Positions 1 through 12,056 of a stretch of DNA of 64,000 bases are shown piece by piece. The notes beneath the pieces were generated by a model. It was not told where the DNA came from. It saw only the letters and a program-made list of their open reading frames with translations, and did no database searches. Where the stretch lies: contig QANZ01017749.1 of the NCBI GenBank assembly GCA_003254925.1, positions 115,639-179,638 of the forward strand. Reading direction: 5' to 3'. Position numbers and translations under genes: made by a program. Positions within the stretch are counted from its first letter, which is position 1, and every line of letters starts with the position of its first letter. Source of the stretch: Chamaecrista fasciculata (lineage: Eukaryota; Streptophyta; Magnoliopsida; Fabales; Fabaceae).

Positions 1-370
1 TTTTTTTTTTTTTTTTTTTGGCCAACAAATATCCATGATCTTTCACTCTTTCCCAAATCCACTTGGATACTCAACTACAACTTTATTTATTTATTTTTGG
101 AAATTTTGGGTCAAGACGCACATACAGAAATTGGATTGTGTTTGAACTTTGAAATATACAAAGAAGCTTGAAGAAAGTCAAAGGTGCTGGGAGTGGGGAA
201 TTAAGTATTAACGATTTCGTATATTTTACTCTAGAATATATCTGTTCAATAGAACATGACTGTTAAAAAACTTCTTATTAATATAATCTTACATGACGAT
301 TAATCTACTTTATATAAATTTGAACTTTACTAAGCTGTTTTAGTATTTTTTGCTTAATAATTCTTAATAT

Positions 371-632
371 GGAAAAAGTTTACTATTTAATTTTTGAATT
401 TACATCGAGTCTATCATACTTGAAATATATGATTTAATTCCTAAAATATTTTAATGATCAACAATTTAGTTTTTCATTAGTGATGAGTTGATATTGAATT
501 CAAATTGATTTTATATTTTTGTCTCAGAAACTTGACATGGAAACCAATTCGTTGGTGATTGTAACAATTCAATGATTAAATCATATACTTTAATTATTAA
601 AAAAATTGATTCATAGATAGTAAATTTTCTCC
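371..632. repeat. Mutator-type MITE (inverted repeat)
   Basis: The left end reads ggaaaaagtttactatttaa and the right end, on the other strand, reads ggagaaaatttactat. The body carries the ~30-base words (tgatttaattcctaaaatat and the like) found in the same orientation pairs at 7445-7705 and 18688-19034. I could not find a matching target duplication, so the boundaries are approximate. Confidence 0.45.
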
Positions 633-2081
633 TTTTTCTTGCGTACTAAGCCACTAATAAAGACAACAATGAACTTGTGTTAATGATTAGACTGTGCCAT
701 GATTAACGGTTTGCATAATGTTTATGAAGCAACCTGGATCACTATTTCCCTACTAATTAGGTAGTAAAAGCATAGGAGAAAGTATTGAAATTGAATAATG
801 ATGTAGGAAAAATAGCAGTACAAATTAAAAGCCTGTGTTGCATGTATACTGGTGCTAATAATCATTTGGAGACGACCTTGTCTTAATAGCTAGTAACACT
901 GCGTTGATTAACAGTCTACATATATATACTTGGTTGCTTAGTCTCTAATCATAATTAATCATACCTATATGCATAATAATCACTGATGATCGAAAACCCC
1001 CGTCTCTTAATTACTACTCCAATCATTCATGAATGAATCGACGAGAAAATTAAAGTGAAAATGTGTGTTGGTTGAGAAATGAGGGAGACAAAAGCTAGCA
1101 AGATGGTACAGAGTAGGTTTAGAAGGAATCATCCTGCAGGGTCGGCATTCCCTTAATTGTCCCTTTTGCTTAAATTCTCACCTAAAAATTAAAATCATCT
1201 CATTCCCATCTCTCTGCAATATATAGTTTTATACTACTTCAATTCCTTTCCAGAGATTAACGTTAAACATCAATCTATACTTGGGTTGAATTTCCTTGAC
1301 TAAAATGGTCCTCAACTCATCCACACTTAGCATTAATGTTCGCACATAATGTTATCGTTAACCTTAACAATTTGAGAGTCTAAAATTTCACATCCTTAAA
1401 AAATCTCGATCAGTACTCTTCTATTACTAATTCTCAAACTTAAGTCTATAATATGAAATAATCCCTAAAACCAAAGGTATGTTTTTTACTCATATCTCTA
1501 GACTTCCCACATTAAATTGTTCAATTCCTCTCTCTAACTACTTAAACATGGTGTAACTAATAAAATGTTCATCTAAGTGATAAGTGTTGAATAGTTTGTA
1601 ATAGAGAGTAGAAAATAAGTCTCACATTAAACAACTCAAGAGATGCTTGTAGATATATATTATAGAATATCTATAATATGTTATTAAAAGACTTGTACTT
1701 CGGGCTTCAAAAAAGATTCCATATTTTAAAACGAAGCACATAACTGTTTATTGTAACTTTTCATACTCTATAGCAAAATCATAATCTCTTAAAAAAAGTA
1801 TTCTTCTTCCGCCTCAAAACCCATAAATTATTCATCTTCGTACTTTATTCTTCTAACCATAAGTAATTTATTATTACTCAAATAAAGTTTTAGATTTAAG
1901 ATTTTATGAATATAATTATCTCTAGTAGGTCAAAACTAAATTAATTAGAAAAAACCTCAAATATCCAAAAAACGAATTTTGTGCTCAATTCATTGAGCTA
2001 TCTCTTTACAAGTCTTAAAATCTACCCCTTCCATCAAAGCAATTAAAGTATGCTCACTAGTCACTCCTATTCTAGTTTGTT

Positions 2082-2116
2082 AATATATATATATATATAT
2101 ATCTGTGTGTGTGTGA
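2082..2116. repeat. (TA)n-(TG)n microsatellite
   Basis: A run of about eleven TA units passes directly into a TG run. Simple sequence, no coding role seen. Confidence 0.85.
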
Positions 2117-3229
2117 TTGAGGATTAGATGTGAAGTTTAATATGATTAGTTGGAAAAACGAGAGCTTTTGTTTGAGGTTAATTAAGGAATAATCAATTAA
2201 TGGAGTACTGCCTCGGCCACCACACGTGCAATCACGGGGGGAATAAGAGCGACAAATTTTACGACAAGGGGAAGTGCCCTAAAAGAATAGAATTAAATAG
2301 AATATAATTGAGGCAAAGGATTGTCAACAGTTGGAAACTACAAGTGGGAATGATTACTGTCGGCAACAATATTAATGTAGGGCGATGAAAATTCATTTCT
2401 TTATTGCCATACAGTTGATTTTGAATAATAAGATTAATTTGTGTATGATCACTTATTAAAAGCCTAAGATTTGATTTGGAGGGAATTAATAATACTATAA
2501 GATTAAGGAAAAGGGAAGGTAGGTAGGTAGGTGATTAGGGATTGGATTAATTAAGGAGGTGAGGGAGCAGAGTCAGAAACACACCTGGAAAATGAGAGGT
2601 AGAAATGTAGGGAGTGTGGGTGACTGTGTTTGCTGTTCACTTTTGGTAAACTCATGATGCTGCCTTCAAACTTTCTTCACTTTCCGGCGACAAACTCCGA
2701 CATCGCCTCGTGTTTCTCAATCATCATCACCCACCACTTTCTCTCTCAACAATCCATCAATCTAATCTCTTCAAACCCAAATTACATACTCACTCTACAC
2801 TATACAACCTTTCAGTATTTATGTTCACTTTTGGTGTTTTCCCACTTGTGTCCATTTGAAGCAAGGTTTGTGGGCAAATGATTTTTTCTTTTTTTTTTTT
2901 TAATTTATTAAAATCACATTTTTAGTCTTTTTTGTGTTTCCTATATTTTTGTAAATTTTTACTTTAGTCTCAAATTACTGTATGACTATATATCTATTGT
3001 TTGTAGTTCAAATGTTATAAGTTTATATTTCAGAGTTATAACTTGATTTTAACGAGACTATTCTATATCCAATTAAGACATCATAAAACAATATTGATCT
3101 CAAAAAATGAATTACTGATTCCATGATTAAAGTTAAACAAGTAAAAATAATTATACATCGTTTAAAATCTGAATATCACAAAATTCGAAATTACAACTTG
3201 ATGAGTTTCTTTCTTCCACTACAAGAAAA

Positions 3230-3850
3230 AACGAGATTAGCTACGGACGATTCCGTAGCTGATCTGTAGCTAATCCGTAGCTAAATAGGTTAGCTACGGA
3301 TTAGCTACGGATTAGCTACAGAATCGTCCGTAGCTTTTGAGCGGTCGCTAATTAGCTACGGAATTTTCCATAGCAAATCCGTAGCAAATCCGTGGCAAAT
3401 CCGTAGCTATTCCGTAGCTAATCCGTAGCAACCTTTTTGGAGATCAGATTATCATGTCCGTAGCTAATTTGCTATGGATGACCCGCAGCTAATTCCGTAG
3501 CTATTCCCTAGCTAATTTTTTATGTCCGTAGCTAATCCGTAGCTAATCTGTAGCTATTAATTTAACAAAGCAAGTAAAACCCCTAGCTAATCGGTAGCTA
3601 ATCCGTAGCTAACTTCCGTAGCTAATTCATAGCTAATCCGCAGCTAATTTCCATAGCTAATTCATAGCTAATCCGTAGCTAATTTCCGTAGGTGATTCAT
3701 AGCTAATCCGTAGCTAATTTCCATAGTTGATTCACAGCAAATCCGTAGCTAATTTTCGTATCTGATTCATACATAATTTCCGTAGCTAAACTATAGCTAA
3801 TTTTTATGACAAAGAGAATGTTATTTGTAGCTAATCAATAGCTATTTTCA
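3230..3850. repeat. CACTA left subterminal repeat array
   Basis: Dozens of copies, in both orientations, of a 10-12 bp word around tccgtagctaat, with variants such as tccatagcta and tccgcagcta. Spacing is irregular (about 10-25 bp). The same words recur at 8975-9455 next to the other terminus. Confidence 0.9.
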
Positions 3851-4308
3851 AACTGAAATATAATTTTAAAAGCCTTATTTTTTAAACCTTATTTTCTAAC
3901 CAACAAGTCTAAATATCTTAGAACTTAATAATATTTTCTGATAATATATATTTTAAATACTTGAAAGTCATACAATAATAAAAGTAACAAGTACTATCAC
4001 ATAACAAGTATCAAAATAAAGAAGTATGGTAGTAATCTAGTATCCAAAAACTTACAAGTATATCAAACATAACAAGTATCTATACATAACATTAACAATC
4101 AATGTAATCCTAAATTAACATCATTATCATTCTCTGCCGCATCCTGATTTGCTGTAGAGGGTGGTCTTGTAGCTAAATCTGGAGGTTGAAAATTACCGAA
4201 CCTAGATAATTACCCTCAAACAGAATTAGAATAGCAAATAAAAAAAACAAAACAGAAATAAAAATGGAGAAATAAAAACTAATAACTAATTTAATGTTAT
4301 TGCTTCAT

Positions 4309-4990
4309 TTACCTAGATAACATCTGCATTAATGGTGCTATCTGCTCACACACAACCTCCTTAACCACTTCTCTCATATTTGCTTCTTTTGAAGTAGTAG
4401 ACATGTTAGAAGCACTAGAACCTTGTGATGATTCACAATTAGCTAATTGTAAACTATTTCCTAAACCATAAACTCGTCCCTTTTTGGAGGGACCTGCAAC
4501 ATTCAGCCATACGTCATTGTCAACTTCAGGAAAAGACAAAATGTCTTCACCATACTTTTGTGACATTGCTGCATCAAGGTTTTCCTACATAAATTGCAAG
4601 TAAAATATATAATACTATACAAAACAATCCAATCTAGAAATATAGGATTTAGCTAATTAAAACGAAATTGGGACAGGTACTGAAATGCAATTGAAACAGA
4701 GACCAAAACTGAAACAGGGACTAAAACGTGAACAATATAGGGACTAAAACAGAAATCCAACATGGACTAAAACAGAATTGAAACAGGGACTAAATCCAAC
4801 GTGAACAATATATATTAATAAAAATTATCATAAAAATCAAATTTGTTATACCATTTTCGTTTTATGACAACGGTAGCTGATAGAACCAGAGGTGTGCAAA
4901 GTTGCATCTGGCACTATAGATTTGTTCATCTTGGCTACTTCAGACTTCCTCTGCCACTCAGATTTAACGCCATATGTAATGATTCACCAA
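4309..4990 (-). pseudogene. Plant transposase (Ptta/En/Spm type) remnant
   Basis: Two conserved pieces are readable on the minus strand. The upstream piece (about 4990-4855) encodes a stretch with the pattern W-x-x-K-S-E-x-A-K-x-N-K followed by HTSGSISYR, as in the plant Transposase_24 family (HT-GS motif). After an intron-like gap the second piece (4566-4309) encodes DILSFPEVDNDVWLNVAG and KKGRVYGLG, the hallmark C-terminal block of the same family. There is no catalytic DDE transposase domain, and the 5' part is absent. It is the surviving tail of the accessory gene of the surrounding CACTA element. Whether it is still expressed cannot be judged from sequence. Confidence 0.75.
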
Positions 4991-7444
4991 ATATCATTAG
5001 TGTAGCAAGTACATATAACTTAAAAGATCATGTTAGACTTGCTGAAGTAAAACATATAAAAGAAGAGGAAAAGAGAAAATGGAAAAGGCTGTATTGGTAT
5101 CAAATATCAATATGCTGTTTTATGCGCAAAACTAAGATCGTCAGGATTGCAAGCTAATGGTGAGCAGAATTGTATGCAGTTAGATATTACAATAAAATTT
5201 ACAACAAAATAATTAGAAGCACATGATTATCAAATAAAACTGAGCTACCATGGGCCATAGTTATAGTAGTCAAAAGATAAGGAACCTAGCAATTCTGATT
5301 ATCTTCAGAACTTTACTGTATCAGGAAGCAATCATAAAAAAAATGCTTTGTGGCATGGTAAAAGTCAGGGGCTAAGTATTGAACTACCATTGAATGAATT
5401 TTCTCAATGCTCAAATTAAAAGTTCTACTGAAGGACGTCATGAAATAATTAGGGTGTTTCATGTCGTACAGTGGCAAAAAATGAAGAAGAAATGCTTACA
5501 GCAAGCAAGCTAGCAGCTGAAATTGCCTATAGTTTATGGCACAAATTAAATCGTCCGTTTTCAGCCACAAATGAAGTCTTTAAGAAACAAACACATGTCC
5601 AACATGCATGTGGAAACTCAATGCATGGCTTGAACACATTTGACTCCAAAACAGAAAATTTTAGATAATATAATTCATTCTTAATTGTTTGTCGTATATG
5701 AATAATTTGAATAGTATAGTTTAACATATTTAAATTATCCATCTTAGTTGTTCAAGTCAGAGATAAGCAAAAATTATGAAATTATATTTTTCATTAACCA
5801 TGGAATAAATTGGAGGACTAAAGCAGAATTCACCATATACTTCAATGCCAAAAATGAAATTCTGACCCCTATTAACTCAATGCAACACCAAACTCGCCTT
5901 TGAGGCATTTCATCAAACACATGGTGGGCACTCCAATCCCACTACTTAAAAACATATCATTTCTACATAACTCCATTAAGAACTCAAATCAAACACATTC
6001 AATTCGTTCCTCACACTGATTCCACAAGCACACAATAAATCATCACACATATATATCATATTGTTTGTAGACTCCATTGACCAAAAATCCATGAACATGA
6101 AAAGCAGAAAATCAAAGTATGTTCGTCAAAAAACCAGTAAACCACCATATGAAGCCCCAGCAGAAGTTGATTTCTAGCTTCACTAACCAGAATTCTTGGT
6201 AAGGAGTAAGTTGACATGTCTACTGAACTTTTAAATAGTTTAGATTAACCAGACAACTTTCTTAAGATATCAACCTTACTAACTTGCTCTTTGTTATTTC
6301 TTAGTTTGGAATAATTAATGAATTTGTTTTCCTCCTAGAATAAGGTCATTTTTTCTTGGCTCCAATCTATCATATACAGACCTTATTATAGTTAATTACC
6401 AATTAACATTATACATATTGATGATTATACTGGCACCTATCAAACTATAGAATGAGCAGAGTCAGAAAATCTACTTTAGATAATTAGATTTCACTATTCA
6501 CATCAATATATCCACATCATGAGCTTTGTTTTTTGGAGTAATCTCTCTTCAGCTCTCAGTCTACCACAGAGAACTACAATGCAATATCTTATCACTCATC
6601 ATCTTCATAAAATTGACCTTTATTTCAAAGGATAAATCTAGAGAGTGTAATCAGAGACTAGTGCTACTGCGTCATTCTGGTAATCAATTTGCCTCTTCAG
6701 AAACAATGGATCATCAACTGTAGTTTGATTTTTGTAGGACGAATAAGAATTATAATTACATCAATATCAAAATCCTTTGACCTAATTCCAAGATTGTCTA
6801 CATTTCGTCTCTCTTTAGTTTCTGGAATAAACAGATCTGATTATCTAAATCTCCAGAATCTGACCTTATTCGCCGGCTTTGCGCACTACCGTTGTCTGCT
6901 GCTGCTGTTGCTGCATTAGCGTTCTCTTCTCTATCTCTCGCCACTTGTTTATTGCGAAAGCGCAAATGACTGAAACAAGAGAAAAGATGCCGATAAAGCG
7001 ATTAGATTCATACAATCACATGAGAGAAAGCAAAGCAGAGAGTGAGAAAACAAAAACAAAAAAGTGATCGGAAAATGGATTACATCCGGCGCCGACGAAG
7101 CAAAAGAGACGGAATACTTTTGCTGATTGAGTGAAAGTGAAACGGGAGAGGGTTTCAGCGAGAAAGCAAGAGTGAAAGAGAATGAGTGAAAGTTTTAGGG
7201 TTCAGATTGGGAGTGTTGGGAACTTGAGAATTTGGAGGGACTGAGTGAGAAAACAAGGAGTCAGTCAAAATTTTTGGAGGGACTGAGTGAGAAAATAAGG
7301 AGTCAGTCAAAATTTTTGGAGGGTTTTATTTGAGTTAAAAATTTTGGAGGATTTTATTTGAGTGAAAGTTTTAGAGGGTTGATTTGGTTGGTGGTATTTT
7401 TTTAGAAAAAAATATTTAAGTAAAATACATAAATATTATGCTAA

Positions 7445-7705
7445 GAGAAAATATATTATTTGCTTTTGAATTAACACCTAGCCAATTAATTAGTCATTGA
7501 ATAATTAAAATACATGATTTGGTCCCTGAAATATTTTAATTGTCAATTCTTTTGTCCCTTAATTTGAACTAATTTTATATTTTTAGTCCTTGAATTTATA
7601 CTAAATTAATACTTTTTAATCTCTGAATTTATATTGAAATTTTATATTTTGGTTCCCAAAGACCAAATCATTGATAAATTGAAAAACTAAATAATAGATT
7701 TTCTC
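7445..7705. repeat. Mutator-type MITE inside the CACTA element
   Basis: Starts gagaaaatatattatttg and ends aaataatagattttctc, an imperfect inverted repeat. The body contains several copies of a 'tttagtccttgaattt'-like word. Same family as 18688-19034. No clean target duplication was found. A degraded relative, with gggaccaaaatgtataaatt words, lies at about 8690-8890. Confidence 0.5.
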
Positions 7706-7845
7706 TTATAAATTTGAACCAAGTATAAAAAAATACCAAATAAACCAATTACAAGAACCCTAAACCGTAAACCTTAAGCTTTCAAGTTCTCAATAAAGAC
7801 CAAGCAACATTTTGTTAACTCATTTTATTTAGATGGTTTTTTTTT

Positions 7846-7946
7846 CGAGCTCAAATCGTGCGAAAATGGTGTTTTGTTTGTGGATGATTGAAATTGGGAG
7901 CATAATTGAAACTAACATTTCACATTGGGGGCACAACTGACACAAA
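7846..7946. repeat. ~100-bp direct repeat, copy 1
   Basis: Nearly identical to 8519-8619 (one clear substitution, cacatt versus aaatt, near the end). Both copies run from cgagctcaaatcgtgcg to ggcacaactgacacaaa. The copy is followed by the ambiguous base at 7947. Confidence 0.85.
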
Positions 7947-8518
7947 NTGTAAAATTCTTGAGCCCTTCGAATGAGGAATCTCAACATCGCCAGTTGACCC
8001 TTTCGTTTTTCTAGCGATACCCAACATATTAGTCAAAGTGTAAAATCATTGTCGTTCTGTAAGACCATTGTTGTTCACTTTGACCCAACATATTTAGACA
8101 ATTGTCGATCTGTAAGACCATAAAAAAAACATAAAAATTAAAGTTATTGTAGTTATGCCCCAAACATTTCATTTGTATCAATTGTGCCCCTATGTGAAAC
8201 CTTAGTTTCAATCATGTCCCCACCCTTGTTAGTGTATTGTTTTTCGGAACTTTTGAGCTTCGATCTGTGTTCATTACAGTTTGTTTTGATAAATGAGTTT
8301 ATGGGTACTCATTTTCGGTTCCTAAGGATAATTTTGCACATGGAGATTTTGAGAAAAATGCTTTGTATTGCTGCATTTCGTTTTGGTCCTTTTTGGGGTT
8401 CATCGGGTCCGATTTTCTTCGGATTTGGGGCTATTTTGAGCTTAATTTTTGAAATTGATCCAAGGAATTAAGTTTGTGATGTCCGAAAATTAAAACTCAT
8501 ATGAAATCTGATCAAAAC

Positions 8519-8619
8519 CGAGCTCAAATCGTGCGAAAATGGTGTTTTGTTTGTGGATGATTGAAATTGGGAGCATAATTGAAACTAACATTTCAAATTG
8601 GGGGCACAACTGACACAAA
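8519..8619. repeat. ~100-bp direct repeat, copy 2
   Basis: Partner of 7846-7946, 673 bp away. Between the copies, 8120-8220 contains related words in the opposite orientation (tatgccccaaacatttcatt versus aatgaaacattagaggcata), so the segment is a small nested element with inverted ends plus a duplicated flank. Confidence 0.8.
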
Positions 8620-8974
8620 TGAAACATTAGAGGCATAACTGAAAATCACCGTAAACGTTAGGGGCACGAAAGGGTGTTTTTCCTTTTTTTTAAAAAAAAA
8701 TTGTAATTGTCAACAATTTGGTTTTTGGGTCAAATTTAGAGATTAAAAAATAAAAATTCAATATAAATTTAGGGACCAAAATGTATAAATTAGTTCAAAT
8801 TCAAAGATAAATTCATCAATTACGATCAAATAATTAGCAATTGAAATATTTTAAAAATCAATTTCTATATTTCAATTATCCAAATTAGTAGAATTTGTAT
8901 AAATTTAAGGACCTAATAGTAAGTATTTTTGTGAAAATATTACAAGTAGTAATAGGGTTTCGAAAAAGAAGAAA

Positions 8975-9455
8975 ATAGCTATGGAAAGTATCCATAGCTA
9001 ATCCGTAGCAAGACTTTATAATTTTTTAAAAAGACATTTAGCTACGGACTATTTCCGCAGCTAATCCATAGCAAAATTTTGATCTTTTTTAAAAACTCAT
9101 TAGCTGCGGAAATTTTTCGTAGCTAATCCATAGCAAAATTTTAATCATTTTTAAAAAACAGTTAGCTACGGAAATTTTCCCTAGCTAATCCATAGCAAAA
9201 CTTTAATCTTTTTTAAAAACCCATTAGCTACGGGAGTTTTCCGTAGCTATTAACGTTAGCTACGAAATTTGTTTAGCTACGGAATTTTTCATAGCAATTC
9301 CGTAGCTAATCGATAGCAAAAATTTCCCGCATTTGCGCGCCACTCACTTTCTTGAATTTAGCTACGGAAATTTTTTCCGTAACTAATCCGCAGCTAATTA
9401 GCTGGAGAATAGCTAGGAAAATTTTCCGTAGCAAAATTCCGTAGCTAATTCTGTT
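8975..9455. repeat. CACTA right subterminal repeat array
   Basis: Counterpart of the left array: repeated tagctacgga and catagctaatcc words, with a longer ~60-bp tandem unit at 9040-9240 (ttagctacgg ... atccatagcaaaattttgat). Confidence 0.9.
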
Positions 9456-9468
9456 TTTTCTTGTAGTG

Positions 9469-10696
9469 TAATGATGAGGCAAAAACATCTTTTTAATTCC
9501 TAAACTTGACACTAACTATCAATTTCGTCCCTATTTGTTTTCTGTTGGTAATTTCGTCTCAAATATTTCACATTTTTTCAATTTTATCATTTGTTCTTAC
9601 TTTAGCCAAATATTAACAAAAAATTCTACATGATTGATGACATGTAATGTAAAATTAATATAAAAAAAACTCAAATCTTAACTCGGACTGAAAAATATGA
9701 AGTTTGTCATGAATTTATAAAAAAAAAATTGATTTAAAGATAAAATTAACCAAAGTGTGAAACATTGGAGACAGAATTGAACACAAAAAAAAAAAAGAAT
9801 AGGACAAAAGTGACAGGTAGTGTAAAATTTGGGGACCAAATAGGCCAAACCCCAAAGCATTGTGTTCACCCTCTGGCAACAAAAATGAAGCTGCAAGTTC
9901 ATTGTCCCACTCAAGAAGATTAAACAAGAAAAAAAATTGATGCTTTTTTGGATTTTGCTATTGACGTTGCTATTTTTTTTTTTACCTATTTCGCACCTAC
10001 TATCGTTGTTAAATTGCATTCTAAACATGAACTTGAATAATATTGTATCGCAAAATATTATATTAATAATTAAATCATAGATATACTTTTCTCACATATT
10101 TCGTGTTTAAGGTACATTTATAAATATCATGATTCAAATTTTTTTTATATGAACTTCTCTTACAAGTTAGTAATATGATATGAGTTATTAATAAATTAAA
10201 TATATGTATTTGTTCTATATATATCTTCCTTTATTAACAATTCTTACGAATCAATGAATAAGATTAGTCTTGATCTAAACTATTATATAAATAGGCAGGA
10301 AAATTTATAGTTTAAACGGAAAAAAAATCAAGTTATTAAGCGATTAGATGAAGGTCCTTCATTAATTTTAGTATAATATATTATAAGTTTTTATTGGGTT
10401 TTCCAACACGTGTTACCACCATTATTTTCAGCCACTAATAAAATCTTTCCTTCTCTATTTTCTTTTGAGTGAATAAAAAAAGTATAGTTTAATTCAAGGT
10501 ATAAAACTAATGAAAATTTTTTATGTATAATTATACTTCAGCGGTTAAATAGCCTAACCTCATCTTGATGTCGGTGGATATTGAAAACTACGACTGGTTT
10601 GGTTAACCTCCTAATATAGTTGAGAAAATAATCATTCCTTTTATGTGTATTTTTGCAGGCAATTTCAGGGCCCTCTAGCAAGAATTATCTCTCATT
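9469..10696. other. Intergenic, AT-rich
   Basis: No exon seen. About 9476-9860 has degenerate inverted ends (aattcctaaacttgacacta near the left, gtgtaaaatttggggaccaa near the right), typical of the Mutator-type MITEs of this region, but I could not delimit it. Confidence 0.5.
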
Positions 10697-10705
10697 TAAA
10701 TATTA

Positions 10706-11138
10706 GGGTAAATTGCAATTTGGTACCCTGTGGTTAGGGGCGGTTCCCCTTTGGTACCCTGAAAGAAAAATTTTTGCATTGTGGTACCCCATGGTTTGCT
10801 CCGTTAGCGATTTGGTACCCTGAGGTTTTTTTCTGTTAGGATTTAACGGCAAATGTTAGTTAAAATGTCAAAAATCTCCCAAAAAGTCTTCTTTTATGCG
10901 TTTAAGTCCTTTCCCTTTACTAAAAGGGATCAAAACATAAAGAATTAATTATAAAAGGGTCTTTAGAATTCTAATATTATAGATTTTTTTCCTTTTCATA
11001 AGATTTTTTTTGAATAGGTCCTGATTTAATTACACTTTAATCCCAAAAGTTTATGATCTTTATCAAAATAGTCCTTAGAACCTCAAAAGACAAACGAGCA
11101 TCTATGATTTATCAAAAAATACCTATATTCAACTACAA
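10706..11138. repeat. Pack-MULE left terminal inverted repeat
   Basis: Pairs with 12001-12433 over 433 bp with only a few differences (for example ccatggt against ccgtggt, and t-run length). It includes ggtaccctg words repeated about four times near the outer end. Confidence 0.92.
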
Positions 11139-11315
11139 TTTTCATTCAAGTACACTACAAACAAATCAAAACCCCCAAATTTTTCAAAAATCAAGCCCCC
11201 ACCAATCAAAAACCCACAAATCAATTTTCATACAATACAACAATCAGTGTGACTGTGAATTCACTTCACTATCCATCCATCACACCCTTCCTTCCTTTCT
11301 CAGTTTCTCTTAAAG

Positions 11316-12056
11316 ATGATCACACTCACACACTCCTTCTCACTCCTCCTCTTACTCTGTTTCTCCGCCGCCACTTCGGCTCAGTCGCCGGCGCCGTCTC
11401 CGTCGTCACCGCCGATCGACATCATCAGAATTCTGACGAAAGCGGGAGGATTGACCACCCTAATCCGCCTTCTGAAATTAACCCAAGCGGCGAACCAAAT
11501 CAACACGCAGCTTCTAAGTTCAAACAGTGGCGGGTTAACACTATTCGCTCCAAACGACAATGCGTTCTCGAGCTTGAAACCGGGATTCCTCAATTCCCTA
11601 AACGACCAGCAAAAGAACGAGCTCGTCCAATTCCACATACTCCCCACTTTCGTTTCTCTCTCAAATTTCGATACTTTGAGCAACCCGGTTCGTACCCAAG
11701 CGGGTTCGGATCCGGATCGGTTGCCTTTAAACGTGACGGGTTCGGGTAATCAGGTGAATATGACCACCGGCGTCGTCAACACCACCCTCGGCAGGACTGT
11801 GTATTCGGATAATCAGCTTGCGGTGTATCAGGTGGACAAGGTTCTTCTTCCTCGGGATTTCTTTGAAGCCAAGCCTCCGGCGCCGGCGCCGACGCCGGAT
11901 AAGGCGAAGGCTTCTTCTAAGAAGAAATCGGCGGATGGGCCGGCGTCTCCGGCGGATGATTCCGCCGGTGTGAGCTTGAGTGGGATGTGGGGAGCCATTG
12001 TTGTAGTTGAATATAGGGATTTTTTGATAAATCATAGATGCTCATTTGTCTTTTGA
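11316..12056 (+). CDS. Captured fasciclin-like arabinogalactan protein, chimeric tail
   Basis: 246 codons, no intron, as in native FLA genes. Residues 1-22 are a signal peptide (LLLLLCFSAATSA then QSPAPSP). A short Pro/Ala/Ser arabinogalactan segment is followed by one FAS1 domain (about 30-180) with the H1 motif LTLFAPNDNAFSSL and the H2 region ending YSDNQLAVYQVDKVLLP, then a second AG-type segment (KPPAPAPTPDK). This is the pattern of the FLA11/FLA12 group, cell-surface glycoproteins of the secondary wall. Native members end in a hydrophobic GPI-anchor signal. Here the frame reads GMWGAIVV, the start of such a signal, and then runs into the right terminal repeat at 12001, so the last ~18 residues are transposon-encoded and charged. 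The product would probably be secreted rather than anchored. The ATG at 11316 is preceded by a pyrimidine-rich leader. Whether it is transcribed is unknown. Confidence 0.85.
   Translation: MITLTHSFSLLLLLCFSAATSAQSPAPSPSSPPIDIIRILTKAGGLTTLIRLLKLTQAANQINTQLLSSNSGGLTLFAPNDNAFSSLKPGFLNSLNDQQKNELVQFHILPTFVSLSNFDTLSNPVRTQAGSDPDRLPLNVTGSGNQVNMTTGVVNTTLGRTVYSDNQLAVYQVDKVLLPRDFFEAKPPAPAPTPDKAKASSKKKSADGPASPADDSAGVSLSGMWGAIVVVEYRDFLINHRCSFVF

Larger units (their letters stand above)
1..3216. other. AT-rich intergenic stretch, no gene seen
   Basis: I see no exon, RNA gene or long repeat here apart from the inverted-repeat element at 371-632 and the TA/TG microsatellite at 2082-2116, both listed separately. 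A short open frame of 83 codons near 2630 has no recognisable domain and lies in pyrimidine-rich sequence that could be a leader of something outside the annotation. The window itself opens with a T homopolymer. Confidence 0.6.
3217..9468. mobile_element. Non-autonomous CACTA (En/Spm) element
   Basis: The left end is CACTACAAGAAAAAAC and the right end is its complement, GTTTTTTCTTGTAGTG, the classic CACTA terminal inverted repeat. Both ends are lined by dense subterminal repeats of the word tagctacgga / tccgtagcta (about 3230-3850 and 8975-9455), the kind of sites that the element's own DNA-binding protein recognises. The interior of 6.25 kb keeps only a fragment of one transposase-type gene, so the copy cannot move itself. 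Older repeats have landed inside it. CACTA elements make 3-bp target duplications, but the bases beside the two ends are ttc and taa, so either one flank has mutated or the ends come from two copies. Boundaries are firm because the terminal words are exact. Confidence 0.88.

Noticed and set aside
2630..2881. 83-codon open frame in pyrimidine-rich sequence
   Set aside because: No domain, no conserved splice context, Ser/Leu/His-rich translation typical of chance frames in CT-rich DNA.
11249..12035. Alternative frames over the captured FLA gene on both strands
   Set aside because: GC-rich coding DNA keeps other frames open; only the frame from 11316 gives a signal peptide and FAS1 domain.
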